A DNA stretch of 64,000 bases from the NCBI RefSeq assembly GCF_008084905.1, contig NZ_VSFC01000062.1, positions 305,903-369,902 of the forward strand, read 5' to 3'. The notes beneath the pieces were generated by a model, which saw nothing but the letters and a program-made list of their open reading frames with translations, was not told the DNA's origin and did not search any database. Of the stretch, positions 1 through 9,272 are shown one piece after another (the stretch's first letter is position 1; each line of letters starts with the position of its first letter). The position numbers and the translations under genes are program-made. This DNA comes from Xanthomarina maritima. GTDB taxonomy: Bacteria; Bacteroidota; Bacteroidia; Flavobacteriales; Flavobacteriaceae.

Positions 1-67
1 ACATAATAGGCCAAAAATAATTCTAAAAACTATTAACGAGCTATTATCTATGTGTTTAAAGAGGAGT

Positions 68-1006
68 TTATTTAGCATGATATTTTTCAATAAAATTTAA
101 AGAAGTCTCTTTGTCTTTTTGTAATTGAATTTTTAAGGTTTCTACAGAGTCAAATTTTTGTTCGTCTCTAATTCTATCTAAAAGCTCTATAGTTAAAGTT
201 TTTCTATAAATAGTCTCATTAAAATTGAATAAATGAATTTCTATAGTTTGTTTATTATTAGAATCTATAGTAGGATTTAACCCAATATTCATCATGCCAA
301 AAACTTCTTGATTATTAATGGTAGTTTTAACAATATAAACGCCTTGTTTCGGGATTAATTTATAAGATTCCTTAATGTTTATGTTAGCAGTTGGAAAACC
401 TAAAGTATTTCCAAGCCCTTTGCCTTTTACAACTTTTCCAGTAATTATGAAATTGTTTCCTAAATATTTATTGGCAGTTTTAATATCGCCATCAACTAAA
501 GCATTTCTAATTTTTGTTGAACTAACCGAAACATCATTAATATCTTGAGCTGATATTTCTTCAACTTCAAAATCATATTGTTTACCAAAGGCTTTTAAAT
601 CATCAATATTTGCTGAACGATTCCTTCCAAAATGATGGTCGTAACCAATTATTATTTTTTTTGCATGAAGTTGTTTGATTAAGATTTCTGAAACAAACTC
701 CTCAGCAGTTAAGCGTGAAAATTCTTTAGTAAATTTTTTTATTACTAACACATCTAAACCAAGTTGATCTAAGATGTTACTTCTTTCTTCTATGGTATTT
801 AAAAGTTTAATATTCGCATCTTTCTGTAAGACCATTCTGGGGTGTGGAAAAAAGGTAAGAACAACAGACTTTAAATTACTTTTTTTTGCTGTATTAACTA
901 ATCTCTCAATAATTTTTTTATGACCAATGTGGACACCATCAAAGGTGCCAATGGTAACCACTGTTTTCGAATTAAAATCTGCTGGTAAGGAATCGAAAAT
1001 TTTCAA
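68..1006 (-). CDS. ribF: Bifunctional riboflavin kinase / FAD synthetase RibF
   Basis: Makes FMN from riboflavin and ATP, then FAD from FMN, in the cytoplasm. At 312 residues it has the usual bacterial RibF length. The nucleotidyltransferase (FAD synthetase) half comes first, with the TIGTFDGVHIGH nucleotide-binding motif at residues 18-29. The riboflavin kinase half follows from about residue 185, with G-K-G-L-G-N-T-L-G-F-P-T-A-N, the kinase signature. The start codon is TTG: an in-frame stop lies 18 bases upstream, no ATG is available between, and the encoded MKIFDSL start fits the family. A TATTTTTG -7 element lies at 1023-1030. The gene is downstream of, and separated by a terminator from, the M43 protease gene. 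Identification is secure; the TTG start is inferred. Confidence 0.96.
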   Translation of the reverse strand: MKIFDSLPADFNSKTVVTIGTFDGVHIGHKKIIERLVNTAKKSNLKSVVLTFFPHPRMVLQKDANIKLLNTIEERSNILDQLGLDVLVIKKFTKEFSRLTAEEFVSEILIKQLHAKKIIIGYDHHFGRNRSANIDDLKAFGKQYDFEVEEISAQDINDVSVSSTKIRNALVDGDIKTANKYLGNNFIITGKVVKGKGLGNTLGFPTANINIKESYKLIPKQGVYIVKTTINNQEVFGMMNIGLNPTIDSNNKQTIEIHLFNFNETIYRKTLTIELLDRIRDEQKFDSVETLKIQLQKDKETSLNFIEKYHAK

Positions 1007-1030
1007 ACGTTTATTATTTCTTCAAAAATA

Positions 1031-1064
1031 AAAAAAGAGGATTGATAAACATCAATCCTCTTTT
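1031..1064 (-). terminator. Rho-independent terminator of the M43 protease gene
   Basis: A 14-base stem (1033-1046 with 1051-1064) with a 4-base loop, followed on the minus strand by a T-run. It lies between the end of the M43 protease gene and ribF, both read leftward, so it ends the protease transcript. Confidence 0.85.
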
Positions 1065-1085
1065 AAGTTTATTTAGTATTAAAAT

Positions 1086-2996
1086 TTATTTCTTAATGAA
1101 AGGTAAAGAAACTTGACTAGATTCTTTAGAAATTTTAATAAAATACATACCATTACTTAATTCTGAGGTATTAATTGTTAAGTCAGATTCGTTAGCAACT
1201 TTATTGCTTAAAACTATTTGACCTAACATATTGTAAACAGCATAAGCATCAGGAACAGTGTTACTAGTTGCTTTTATAGTTAACACATTAATTGTTGGAT
1301 TAGGGAAAATACTAATAGAATTATTTAACTCATTTTCTGAAGTACTTAAAGAAGATACAATTATTGAAGTGTCTTCTGAATCGCCAAATGTGCCACCACT
1401 AAAGATTAGTGTGTCATCGTTAGTTCTTAATTCGTAAGAGCCATTGCCCCAAGCACAGCATATTCCATCTCCATAAACATCATATATAGTAAAAGTATAA
1501 CAACCTGTTGCATTTAAAGTAAATACTTCGTTAATTGGTTCCGAATTACCATCTGTATAAGGGCCGCCAGAGTATAACACCGTATTAGACTCATCTATAA
1601 ACTCCCAAGTTGTATCAGAACCATAATCATCTGGAATAATTTGCATTCTTACTTCATTAGTAACATAGGCACCTGCAGCAGAAAAACTTTTCGATGCTAC
1701 ATCATTACAAGCTCGTGCATCTGCACCTCCATTGACATTTGTAATCGTTGCGTTAAGGGTTTGAGTTCCACCATCAGCAGAAATGGTAGGAAGTGAAACT
1801 GCATCATATTCACCATATGCTAAAGAGCCAGACCAATTGTAGTTAGTAGCTCCATTTCCATCAACATCATAACTAATTGTTGCTGAGGTTAATGTTGATG
1901 TTCCCCAGTTGACAATCTTAATATTTGCATTAACATCTGATGTACAAGGAACTGTACTTAAACATTCTATTGCTATTTCAGCATCATTATTAACAGCAGT
2001 TAAAGGGGTTGCACCATTTGAAGTAACCAATCCAGCTCTAGATCCTGCCATTACGGCTTGAACTCTAACTTTTTGACCTGCCGTATAGGTATTCATACAC
2101 GTATCATCTGTGTAATCCATATAATTCTCAATCATATCTACAGTTCCACAAGAAACATGTCCTGTTGGACAACCAAAATTTGGCGAATCAACTGCAGGAG
2201 TATCTGCTACTAAGTCTCCACCACCTAAACAACCTCCTTGAAAAGTGTGATATAATCCTAAATAATGACCAACTTCATGAGTCATAGTTCTACCTTTATC
2301 ATAAGGAGGGCTTAATTGAAAAGAGCCATCATCATAATCAGAACTTCCAAAATAAATGTGTCCAGCACTTACACCATCAGTATCTGCTGGTCCTCCTGGA
2401 AATTGGGCAAATCCTAATGTGCCAGATAAATCTCCTACATATTTTGAAGACCACATATTCATATATAAATCACGATTCCAAATAGTTTGTGCTTTCCAAT
2501 AATTAACATCAGACTCATTTGTACCATCTTGACAAATGTTTACACGATTAATTCCATTGGTTGGACATCCATTTGGCGTTCTTTGAGCCATAACAAATTC
2601 CACTTCTACATCTACGCCTCCAGCAGTACTTTCACCAGGAGTTCCTACCATCATTCTGAAATCTTCGTTCATTACTGTTACTTGAGAAAGAACTTGTGCA
2701 TCAGTAATATTTGCTCCAGTACCTAATGGTTCTCCATTGTGTAAAACATGAACGACTAAAGGAATTTCTAAAACAACACGTCTTTGAGGCGTGCTTTCTA
2801 ATTCTTGAATTTTTTGATTTAATTGCGTTCGAAATGTTTCACTGCCCATCATGTTAGGGTTTGTCTCTAGTAGTTCGGCATTATAATTATCTGTTAAACA
2901 CTTAACGTTTTCTTGAGAGTTTTTTTGTTGTGCCATCATAAAACTAGGCATACATAATAGTATAAATAGTATTTTTGACAAAGTAGTTTTTTTCAT
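1086..2996 (-). CDS. Secreted M43 (pappalysin-like) zinc metalloprotease with T9SS sorting domain
   Basis: A 636-residue secreted protease. A signal peptide (residues 1-22, ending M-M-A-Q) is followed by a propeptide-like stretch and an M43 catalytic domain of about residues 75-320. The metzincin zinc motif HEVGHYLGLYH is at residues 240-250, with a Met-turn region N-Y-M-D-Y about 45 residues later; cysteines nearby fit M43 disulfides. A beta-rich middle (CARDB-like and a C-x-T-F-x-I-x-D-x-Y-G-D-G-I-C-C segment) precedes a C-terminal T9SS type A domain starting at I-F-P-N-P-T. Export by Sec and then T9SS to the cell surface or medium is inferred. It is divergent from another T9SS protease, with a 211-base spacer. 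Substrate unknown. Confidence 0.93.
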   Translation of the reverse strand: MKKTTLSKILFILLCMPSFMMAQQKNSQENVKCLTDNYNAELLETNPNMMGSETFRTQLNQKIQELESTPQRRVVLEIPLVVHVLHNGEPLGTGANITDAQVLSQVTVMNEDFRMMVGTPGESTAGGVDVEVEFVMAQRTPNGCPTNGINRVNICQDGTNESDVNYWKAQTIWNRDLYMNMWSSKYVGDLSGTLGFAQFPGGPADTDGVSAGHIYFGSSDYDDGSFQLSPPYDKGRTMTHEVGHYLGLYHTFQGGCLGGGDLVADTPAVDSPNFGCPTGHVSCGTVDMIENYMDYTDDTCMNTYTAGQKVRVQAVMAGSRAGLVTSNGATPLTAVNNDAEIAIECLSTVPCTSDVNANIKIVNWGTSTLTSATISYDVDGNGATNYNWSGSLAYGEYDAVSLPTISADGGTQTLNATITNVNGGADARACNDVASKSFSAAGAYVTNEVRMQIIPDDYGSDTTWEFIDESNTVLYSGGPYTDGNSEPINEVFTLNATGCYTFTIYDVYGDGICCAWGNGSYELRTNDDTLIFSGGTFGDSEDTSIIVSSLSTSENELNNSISIFPNPTINVLTIKATSNTVPDAYAVYNMLGQIVLSNKVANESDLTINTSELSNGMYFIKISKESSQVSLPFIKK

Positions 2997-3076
2997 AAGG
3001 GAGTAATTAAATATTTTAAGAAAAATTAAAACGTAAATTTAAAAAAAATATTAAGAAATTGTTAAATGTTCTGTGC

Positions 3077-3092
3077 AATTAACATGTTAATT
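3077..3092. promoter_or_regulatory. Perfect 16-base palindrome between two divergent protease genes
   Basis: The sequence AATTAACATGTTAATT is a perfect palindrome midway between the starts of the two divergent T9SS protease genes. It could be a dimeric repressor or activator site serving both. AT-rich palindromes arise by chance, so this is tentative. Confidence 0.3.
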
Positions 3093-3207
3093 ATAGTCAG
3101 TTTAACTTTTTAACATATAAAGTAATAGAATAAAATATTATTGTTGATTGAGATATTAAATCGATATTTATTTATAATTTAGCATATTCACTAAAAATCA
3201 ATAAACT

Positions 3208-5976
3208 ATGCAATTAACTATTACTAACTTCAAATTAAATAAATCTTGCTTTATCTATTTAGCAGTTTTTTTATTTAGTTTAAATCTAATGGCTCAAAAG
3301 CCAATGCCAACAAGATCTTTTGAAATAAGTCTTGAGGCAGATGAAAAAATTGAAACAGAAATTAAAACTAATGGACGTTTTATTTTAGATACAGGAATTC
3401 CAATAGCTCTTTATGGTTTAAATTACGAAGTGCCTGCTGGCACACCAGAATCTATGGCGCAACATTATATTGCTCAAGAATCTGAAATATTTGGAATTAA
3501 AAAGAATGAAATTTCAAATTTACATCATCATGCTACTAGAACTACAAATGCTGGTTCAGTAGTGCGTTATCGTCAGTATTCAGGAAATTATCCAGTTAAT
3601 AAAGCCGAATTAACGATTTCTATTTCACCACAAAACAAAGTGGTTTTTGTAATGAATAGTTATGAGCCAAATGTAAATATGGCAAATGTACAGCCAACTG
3701 TGTCTGAAGCAAGAGCCTACCAATTAGCTTTCGATTATTTAGATCCAAAATCACCTGTGTCATTTAGTGACAGCAGATTGATGATTTACAAGAATACTAA
3801 AATGACACGTCTAGCATATGAGGTTACAATATTAACGAGTAATCCTCTTGGAGAATGGCATGTCTTTTTAGATGCTAGAACAGAAGAGATTTTTAAAGTG
3901 GTAGATATGGCCCATTATTATTGCGAGCATAAAGAAGGAGAGCATAATAAAACTTGTAATCATGATAATAAAAAACCACCTGTTGAAAACGAACGTTTTA
4001 TGCTAGTTGATGGAACAGGAATGGTTTTCAATCCAGACCCATTATCATCAAATACAGTGGCATATGGAACAGCAGGTTATGTAGATGGAAATGACGCAAC
4101 AACTACACAGCTAGATGCTGCTAGATTTAGCGTAGTATTAAGAGATATTACATTTACAGGAGGGACCTATAGATTAGTTGGTCCACGTGCTGAAATTGTT
4201 GATTTTGATTCACCAAGTACAGGTTTATTTCATCAAGCAACATCAACATTTAATTTTAATAGACAAGATCAAGGTTTTGAACCAGTAAATACGTATTACC
4301 ATATAGATTATTTAATGGGTTATATAAATGATGATTTAGGGTGTAATGTTTTGCCATATCAATATAGTTCTGGAGTTCGTTTTGATCCACATGGAGCTGG
4401 AGGAGCAGATAATTCATACTACACTGGAGGTACAGGAAGATTAGCTTTTGGAGAAGGTTGTGTAGATGATGCAGAAGATTCAGATGTTATCCATCACGAA
4501 TTAGGTCATGGATTGCATGATTGGGTGACCTCAGGAGGATTATCGCAAGTAGATGGATTGAGTGAAGGTTCTGGAGATTATGTAGCTCAATCTTATAATA
4601 GAGGAGTTAGTATTGCTAATGGTTATTGGACATCTGCAGATGCAGCTTGGAACTATGTGTTTAATTGGGATGGGCATAATACTTGTTGGCCTGGTAGAGT
4701 TACCAATTATGGAGCTATTTATCCTGGAGGATTAGTTGGGCAAATTCATACAGATGGGCAAATATGGGCAAGTTGTTTAATGACAATTTGGGATCAGATT
4801 GGTCAACAAGAAATGGATAAAATATTTTATGAAGGATTAGGAATGACTAATGGTTCTTCAAGTCAGAATGATGCAGCTGTTGCTGTATATCAAGCAGCTG
4901 TTAATTTAGCTTATACAACGCCACAATTAAATGCTATTCATTCAGGTTTAACTGCTTGTGGATATACGTTACCTGCATTACCTGGCCCACCAGTAGCAGC
5001 TTTTAGTGCAGATAATGAATCTATTTGTTTGGACACAAACAATACAGTTAACTTTATGGACGAAACAGCTCCAGCAGGAACATCTTGGGCTTGGACTTTT
5101 GAAGGTGGTACTCCAGGAACTTCTACAGATCAAAACCCAACAGTCACTTATGCAGCAGATGGGATGTACGATGTAACTTTAGAAGTTACAAACTCTTTTG
5201 GGACAGATACTTTAACCTTAACTGATTATATTACAGTTGTTTCTGGAGGAGCTTGTCCATCCTGTACTATATACGATTCTGCACCGAACTTAAATATTGC
5301 TATTCCAGATGGTCCTGGAGGGAATGGAAATCCTGGGGCTCCAGCCGTTAATGTTATAAACATTCCTGGATCAGCAACAATAGATTATGTAACGGTTAGT
5401 GTGAATGTGTCACATGGTTGGATAAATGATTTAATTGTAGAAATTATTCATCCAGATGGAACAACTGCAACTGCTGTATTTGATAGAGAATGTAATGGTG
5501 AAGACAATATTATTGTTAATTTCGCTGATGGATATCCAGCATTCAATTGTGCAGCAACTACTGGAGATTATAATCCATCTTCTCCTTTAAGTGTGTTCTC
5601 AGGTCTAGATAGTGCAGGAGATTGGACGATTTCTATTACAGATAATTGGGACGCAATAACAGGTATTTTAAATAATTGGTCTATTGAGATCTGCGAAGAA
5701 CCAACCATGTCAATTGCAGAAAACACGTTTGAAGATTTCTCAATATATCCTAACCCAAATAATGGTTCGTTTCATATAGCGTTAAATTCAACGTCTAATA
5801 AAAACATAAATATTGAAGTTTATGATATTAGAGGACGTGCTATTTTTAATAATACGTTTGGAAGCACAACTAGATTCAATCAAGAAATAAGTTTAAATAA
5901 TGCACAGTCTGGAATGTACTTAGTAAAAATTTCAGATGGAGAAAAACAAACCATTCAGAAGATAATAGTTGAATAA
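3208..5976 (+). CDS. Secreted M36-like metalloprotease with PKD, P domain and T9SS sorting domain
   Basis: A 922-residue secreted gluzincin-type protease. The signal peptide ends at L-M-A-Q (residue 30). Residues 35-235 resemble the fungalysin/thermolysin (FTP-like) propeptide. The catalytic domain carries HELGH at residues 430-434 and a downstream E-G-S-G-D (E453), the likely third zinc ligand, as in M4/M36 enzymes. A PKD domain (about 594-680), a proprotein-convertase P domain (about 685-833) and a T9SS type A domain with I-Y-P-N-P-N (about 845-922) follow. A Cys/His-rich insert at residues 239-252 is unusual. The -7 element is a TAATTTAG variant. A perfect hairpin terminator follows. Confidence 0.92.
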   Translation: MQLTITNFKLNKSCFIYLAVFLFSLNLMAQKPMPTRSFEISLEADEKIETEIKTNGRFILDTGIPIALYGLNYEVPAGTPESMAQHYIAQESEIFGIKKNEISNLHHHATRTTNAGSVVRYRQYSGNYPVNKAELTISISPQNKVVFVMNSYEPNVNMANVQPTVSEARAYQLAFDYLDPKSPVSFSDSRLMIYKNTKMTRLAYEVTILTSNPLGEWHVFLDARTEEIFKVVDMAHYYCEHKEGEHNKTCNHDNKKPPVENERFMLVDGTGMVFNPDPLSSNTVAYGTAGYVDGNDATTTQLDAARFSVVLRDITFTGGTYRLVGPRAEIVDFDSPSTGLFHQATSTFNFNRQDQGFEPVNTYYHIDYLMGYINDDLGCNVLPYQYSSGVRFDPHGAGGADNSYYTGGTGRLAFGEGCVDDAEDSDVIHHELGHGLHDWVTSGGLSQVDGLSEGSGDYVAQSYNRGVSIANGYWTSADAAWNYVFNWDGHNTCWPGRVTNYGAIYPGGLVGQIHTDGQIWASCLMTIWDQIGQQEMDKIFYEGLGMTNGSSSQNDAAVAVYQAAVNLAYTTPQLNAIHSGLTACGYTLPALPGPPVAAFSADNESICLDTNNTVNFMDETAPAGTSWAWTFEGGTPGTSTDQNPTVTYAADGMYDVTLEVTNSFGTDTLTLTDYITVVSGGACPSCTIYDSAPNLNIAIPDGPGGNGNPGAPAVNVINIPGSATIDYVTVSVNVSHGWINDLIVEIIHPDGTTATAVFDRECNGEDNIIVNFADGYPAFNCAATTGDYNPSSPLSVFSGLDSAGDWTISITDNWDAITGILNNWSIEICEEPTMSIAENTFEDFSIYPNPNNGSFHIALNSTSNKNINIEVYDIRGRAIFNNTFGSTTRFNQEISLNNAQSGMYLVKISDGEKQTIQKIIVE

Positions 5977-5995
5977 TTAAAAATACTTATTATTT

Positions 5996-6024
5996 AAAGG
6001 GAAGCAAATTTGCTTCCCTTTTTT
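5996..6024. terminator. Bidirectional terminator between convergent genes
   Basis: A perfect 13-base inverted repeat (5996-6008 with 6009-6021) with an A-run on the left and T-run on the right. It lies between the M36-like protease gene and the convergent pth, so it probably serves both. Confidence 0.88.
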
Positions 6025-6658
6025 ATTTTCCATTGAATGTATTCATGGTATTATTAATACCTGCAGTACCAAAAGATTTTATTAACTCAAATGATTTTTC
6101 TAAACGTTCAGGAAGTTTTTTGTTTTCTGCTTCATCCCATTCGCCTAATACATAATCCACTTGAGAGCCTCTGTTAAATTCATTACTTATGCCAAATCGA
6201 AACCTATTATAATTAGTAGTATTAAGTTTGTCTTGAATATCTTTAAGGCCATTATGTCCACCATCGCTTCCTTTTGTTTTTAAACGAATAGAACCAAAAG
6301 GCAGATTTAAATCATCTGTGATTATGAGTAGATTTTCTAAAGGAATTTTTTCTTTTGTTAACCAATATAGAACTGCTTTTCCACTTAAATTCATGTAAGT
6401 ATTAGGCTTTAATAAAATAAATGTTCTTCCTTTGAATTTGTAAGTTGTTATATCTCCTAATTTTTGAGATTCAAATGTTAGTGTTTCTTTTTCTGCCAAA
6501 TAGTCTAATATTTTGAACCCTATATTATGTCTGGTGTTTGCGTATTTTTCACCAATATTACCAAGACCTACAATTAAAAATTTTTTCATGATGTCTGATT
6601 CTTCAATATTTTGGAAAGTATATTGTTTTTTAAATAGCTTTTTTAGAAAGTTACACAT
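6023..6658 (-). CDS. pth: Peptidyl-tRNA hydrolase Pth
   Basis: Releases tRNA from peptidyl-tRNA that drops off ribosomes. The core starts at residue 24 (MKKFLIVGLGNIGEKYANTR), matching the family N-terminus. The catalytic His is in N-T-R-H-N-I-G-F, and the conserved N-T-Y-M-N-L-S-G and D-D-L-N-L-P segments are present. The 211-residue reading includes a 23-residue N-terminal extension rich in K and F; starting at the internal ATG (6589) gives 188 residues, the usual Pth length. I kept the longer form because the extension is open and starts with ATG, but the shorter start is equally plausible. Downstream of rplY, with a terminator between. Confidence 0.95.
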   Translation of the reverse strand: MCNFLKKLFKKQYTFQNIEESDIMKKFLIVGLGNIGEKYANTRHNIGFKILDYLAEKETLTFESQKLGDITTYKFKGRTFILLKPNTYMNLSGKAVLYWLTKEKIPLENLLIITDDLNLPFGSIRLKTKGSDGGHNGLKDIQDKLNTTNYNRFRFGISNEFNRGSQVDYVLGEWDEAENKKLPERLEKSFELIKSFGTAGINNTMNTFNGK

Positions 6659-6681
6659 GTATAAGATTTGTGTAAAAATAA

Positions 6682-6713
6682 AAAAAGCATTCTGAAATAT
6701 CAGAATGCTTTTT
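6682..6713. terminator. Terminator after rplY
   Basis: A 13-base stem (6682-6694 with 6701-6713) and 6-base loop, with T-runs on both strands. It ends the prs-rplY transcript before pth. Confidence 0.85.
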
Positions 6714-6735
6714 AATTAAGTTAACCTGTAAAAGT

Positions 6736-7386
6736 CTATTCTTGAGTTTCCGCAGCTACATCTTGAGTCTCTCCTCCTTCTGTAGTACCTTCAGCTCCTT
6801 CAATTTCTTCTTCATCATCTTCAGCAGCAACAACCATTGCAGCTCTAGCACGTTTTATTTGACAAACAACAGTATTGTCGGTATGCATAATTTTGTATAA
6901 ATCGTTTTCTAAAGCAGTAACATATAATTTGTTACCAATTTTAAGTGGAGTAATGTCTACTTCAATAAAATCTGGTAAATTTTTAGGTAAAGCTTTTACT
7001 TTTAAACGACGTGAGTTTTTACGTAAAACACCACCTGCTTTAACACCCTTTGAGTTCCCTACAAAATGTACTGGAATTTCCATTACTATTGGTCTTTCTT
7101 CAAATAATTGATAAAAGTCAATATGTAAAATTTTGTCTGTTACTGGGTGAAACTGTATGTCTTGCATAATAGCATTATAAGTTTCACCATTTTCTAAAGC
7201 AATCACAACTGTATGCGCATTAGCCGTGTATACTAGTTTTGAGAAGGCTAATTCTTCAGCTGTGAAATGAACTGGTTTCTCTCCTCCGTATAATACGCAA
7301 GGAACCTGACCAGCATTACGTAAGGCTTTTGTTGCTTTTTTGCCTACGCTTTCTCTTTGAGATCCATTGATTGTAATTGATTTCAT
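6736..7386 (-). CDS. rplY: 50S ribosomal protein L25 (Ctc/TL5 type)
   Basis: Binds 5S rRNA in the large ribosomal subunit. At 216 residues it is the long, two-domain Ctc/TL5 form: an N-terminal 5S-binding domain (about 1-95, with a typical S[14 protein letters not shown] start) and a C-terminal beta domain (about 96-185). The tail is acidic and low-complexity (E/D/G/T-rich, 195-216). It follows prs by 25 bases in the same direction, so the two probably share an mRNA, an arrangement common in bacteria (prs-rplY-pth). Confidence 0.96.
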   Translation of the reverse strand: MKSITINGSQRESVGKKATKALRNAGQVPCVLYGGEKPVHFTAEELAFSKLVYTANAHTVVIALENGETYNAIMQDIQFHPVTDKILHIDFYQLFEERPIVMEIPVHFVGNSKGVKAGGVLRKNSRRLKVKALPKNLPDFIEVDITPLKIGNKLYVTALENDLYKIMHTDNTVVCQIKRARAAMVVAAEDDEEEIEGAEGTTEGGETQDVAAETQE

Positions 7387-7411
7387 TGTTTGTGTTTATA
7401 TTAATTATTAA

Positions 7412-8353
7412 TTACATTATAAATTTAGAACTTATTGATTTGTTGTAATGTACATTATGCATCACATCAGCAAATAGTTCGGCACAGCTTAATACTTTAA
7501 TTTTGCTGCTATTTTGTTTTAGAGGAATTGAATCGGTTACTATTAATTCTTCTAATTTTGAGTTTTCTATTCTTTCGTATGCACTTCCAGATAGAATAGG
7601 ATGAGTACAAATAGCTCTTACACTTAAAGCGCCACGTTCCATCATGACATCTGCTGCTTTAGTTAATGTACCAGCTGTATCAACCATATCATCTACTAAA
7701 ACCACATGTTTTCCAGTTACATCTCCAATTAACTCCATATGAGAAATAACATTAGCTTTAGCTCTTTGTTTATAACAAATTACTACATCACTTTCTAATG
7801 CTTTTGAATAAGCATAAGCTCTTTTCGATCCTCCCATATCTGGAGAAGCAATAGTTAAGTTATCTAGATTTAAGCTTTTTAAATATGGTAAAAAGATAGT
7901 TGATGCAAATAAATGATCTACTGGTTTCTCGAAAAATCCTTGAATTTGATCTGCATGTAAATCCATGGTGATAATTCGTGTAGCACCAGCTACTTCCAAC
8001 ATTTTAGCGACTAATTTAGCTGCAATAGGTACTCTTGGTTTATCTTTTCTGTCTTGTCTTGCCCATCCAAAATAAGGAAGGACAGCCGTTATATGTCTTG
8101 CAGATGCACGTTTAGCAGCATCTAGCATTAACAACATTTCCATTAAATTTTCTGGACCTGGATGTGTTGAGCCTATTATAAAAACACGAGTTCCTCTAAT
8201 AGATTCTTCATAAGATGGTTGAAACTCACCATCGCTATAAGTAGAGGTTATAACATTACCTAATGGAACACCAAAAGCTCCTGCAATTTTATTTGCAAGA
8301 TCTTTACTTTGTGTACAAGTAAAAATTTTAGCTTCTGTGTTTACGTTTGGCAT
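7412..8353 (-). CDS. prs: Ribose-phosphate pyrophosphokinase (PRPP synthetase)
   Basis: Makes PRPP from ribose-5-phosphate and ATP for nucleotide, His and Trp synthesis. Starting at the ATG at 8353 gives 313 residues (MPNVNTEAKIF), matching the usual family length; the frame stays open for 18 more codons upstream but that extension has no family resemblance. The PRPP-binding loop V-V-L-V-D-D-M-V-D-T-A-G-T and the Y-F-G-W-A-R-Q-D-R-K catalytic flexible-loop region are intact. It leads the prs-rplY pair. Confidence 0.96.
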   Translation of the reverse strand: MPNVNTEAKIFTCTQSKDLANKIAGAFGVPLGNVITSTYSDGEFQPSYEESIRGTRVFIIGSTHPGPENLMEMLLMLDAAKRASARHITAVLPYFGWARQDRKDKPRVPIAAKLVAKMLEVAGATRIITMDLHADQIQGFFEKPVDHLFASTIFLPYLKSLNLDNLTIASPDMGGSKRAYAYSKALESDVVICYKQRAKANVISHMELIGDVTGKHVVLVDDMVDTAGTLTKAADVMMERGALSVRAICTHPILSGSAYERIENSKLEELIVTDSIPLKQNSSKIKVLSCAELFADVMHNVHYNKSISSKFIM

Positions 8354-8456
8354 TGTTAATGGGTTGTTTTGTAACGAATTAAACCGTTTTTGATAATTGA
8401 GGTGCAAATTTAGGAATTTATTTCAACTCCAAAAGCATAAAAGGCACTATTTTTAA

Positions 8457-8486
8457 TTGTTTGTGCTAATTTATTTTCTAATTTTG
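8457..8486 (+). promoter_or_regulatory. Promoter of tRNA-Leu
   Basis: TTG at 8457-8459, 19 bases, then TAATTTTG at 8479-8486: an exact match to the Bacteroidota TTG / TAnnTTTG pattern. The expected start falls a few bases before the tRNA. This is the cleanest consensus promoter in the window and serves as reference for the others. Confidence 0.8.
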
Positions 8487-8497
8487 CATTCTACTTT

Positions 8498-8579
8498 GCT
8501 CAAGTGGCGGAATTGGTAGACGCGCTGGATTCAAAATCCAGTTTCTTCGGAAGTGTGGGTTCGATTCCCACCTTGAGTA
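8498..8579 (+). tRNA. tRNA-Leu (anticodon CAA)
   Basis: Cloverleaf folded by eye. Acceptor stem GCTCAAG with CTTGAGT (8572-8578), D-arm with AATTGGTAGA, anticodon stem 8525-8529 with 8537-8541, loop TTCAAAA with CAA at 8532-8534, a class II variable arm, and T-loop TTCGATT. CCA is not encoded. It reads UUG codons. Confidence 0.95.
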
Positions 8580-8582
8580 CAA

Positions 8583-8615
8583 AAGGCTTTGCAGTTATTG
8601 TGAAGTCTTTTTTTT
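8583..8615 (+). terminator. Terminator after tRNA-Leu
   Basis: A 7-base stem (8583-8589 with 8603-8609, one G-T pair) followed by a run of T on the plus strand, just after the tRNA. Confidence 0.65.
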
Positions 8616-8617
8616 AT

Positions 8618-9163
8618 TTAAAACAGTTTTGCAATTCCAAATCCAATATTAATGCTGCTGTATGCATCAAAAATTAAATCATAGTCAATTGCAAAAAGCA
8701 TTTCTAGATTGTGTTTTGGAATTTCAATAGCATATTCGGCTCCAATTCTTGCTAACGCAAAATTTTCGTCTTCATCAAACTCCATTCCTGCTCCTAATTC
8801 AATACCAAATTGTTTAGTTAATTTGTAAGAGCCAACAATTACAGAAGCAATAGGCGTATTTCTTTCTAAAGTTTCTCCATCTGAATATTTTTTAATCAAA
8901 AAGTTCTCAATTATAATATCATTATGCAGGCCTAAAGCCCATTTTTCATTAAATGAATAGCTATAATCTAAAGCCCAAGAGGGAACAAAAACAGCCTTTT
9001 TTTCACCGTCTATTAGACCTTGAAAAATAGTGGTATGATTTATAATGACAGCTATAGAATGATGATGAAATTCATCAGAATTTTCAGGCTCTTCTTGTGC
9101 AAAGCCAAAGAAACCAATTAATAGAAAAGGTAATACTAGTAGGTTTTTTACATTAATTATCAT
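8618..9163 (-). CDS. Small outer-membrane beta-barrel protein, function unknown
   Basis: A 181-residue protein with a signal peptide (residues 1-23, ending F-G-F-A-Q). The rest alternates polar and hydrophobic residues with aromatic girdle positions and ends in an aromatic residue (A-K-L-F), as in outer-membrane barrels. Phrases such as K-Q-F-G-I-E-L-G-A-G-M-E-F and Y-S-F-N-E-K-W-A-L-G-L-H fit barrel strands. No catalytic motif is seen. It is monocistronic, convergent with tRNA-Leu and divergent from the HupE-like gene. The barrel is inferred from sequence pattern only; the role is unknown. Confidence 0.75.
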   Translation of the reverse strand: MIINVKNLLVLPFLLIGFFGFAQEEPENSDEFHHHSIAVIINHTTIFQGLIDGEKKAVFVPSWALDYSYSFNEKWALGLHNDIIIENFLIKKYSDGETLERNTPIASVIVGSYKLTKQFGIELGAGMEFDEDENFALARIGAEYAIEIPKHNLEMLFAIDYDLIFDAYSSINIGFGIAKLF

Positions 9164-9272
9164 AAGCCGAGAGTATAAAAATTATTTTACAAGATATCCA
9201 TAACTTACAAAAATAACAAACTTTTCGTTTTTAATTGTATATTTGAACGCACCCTAAAAACTACAATAAACA

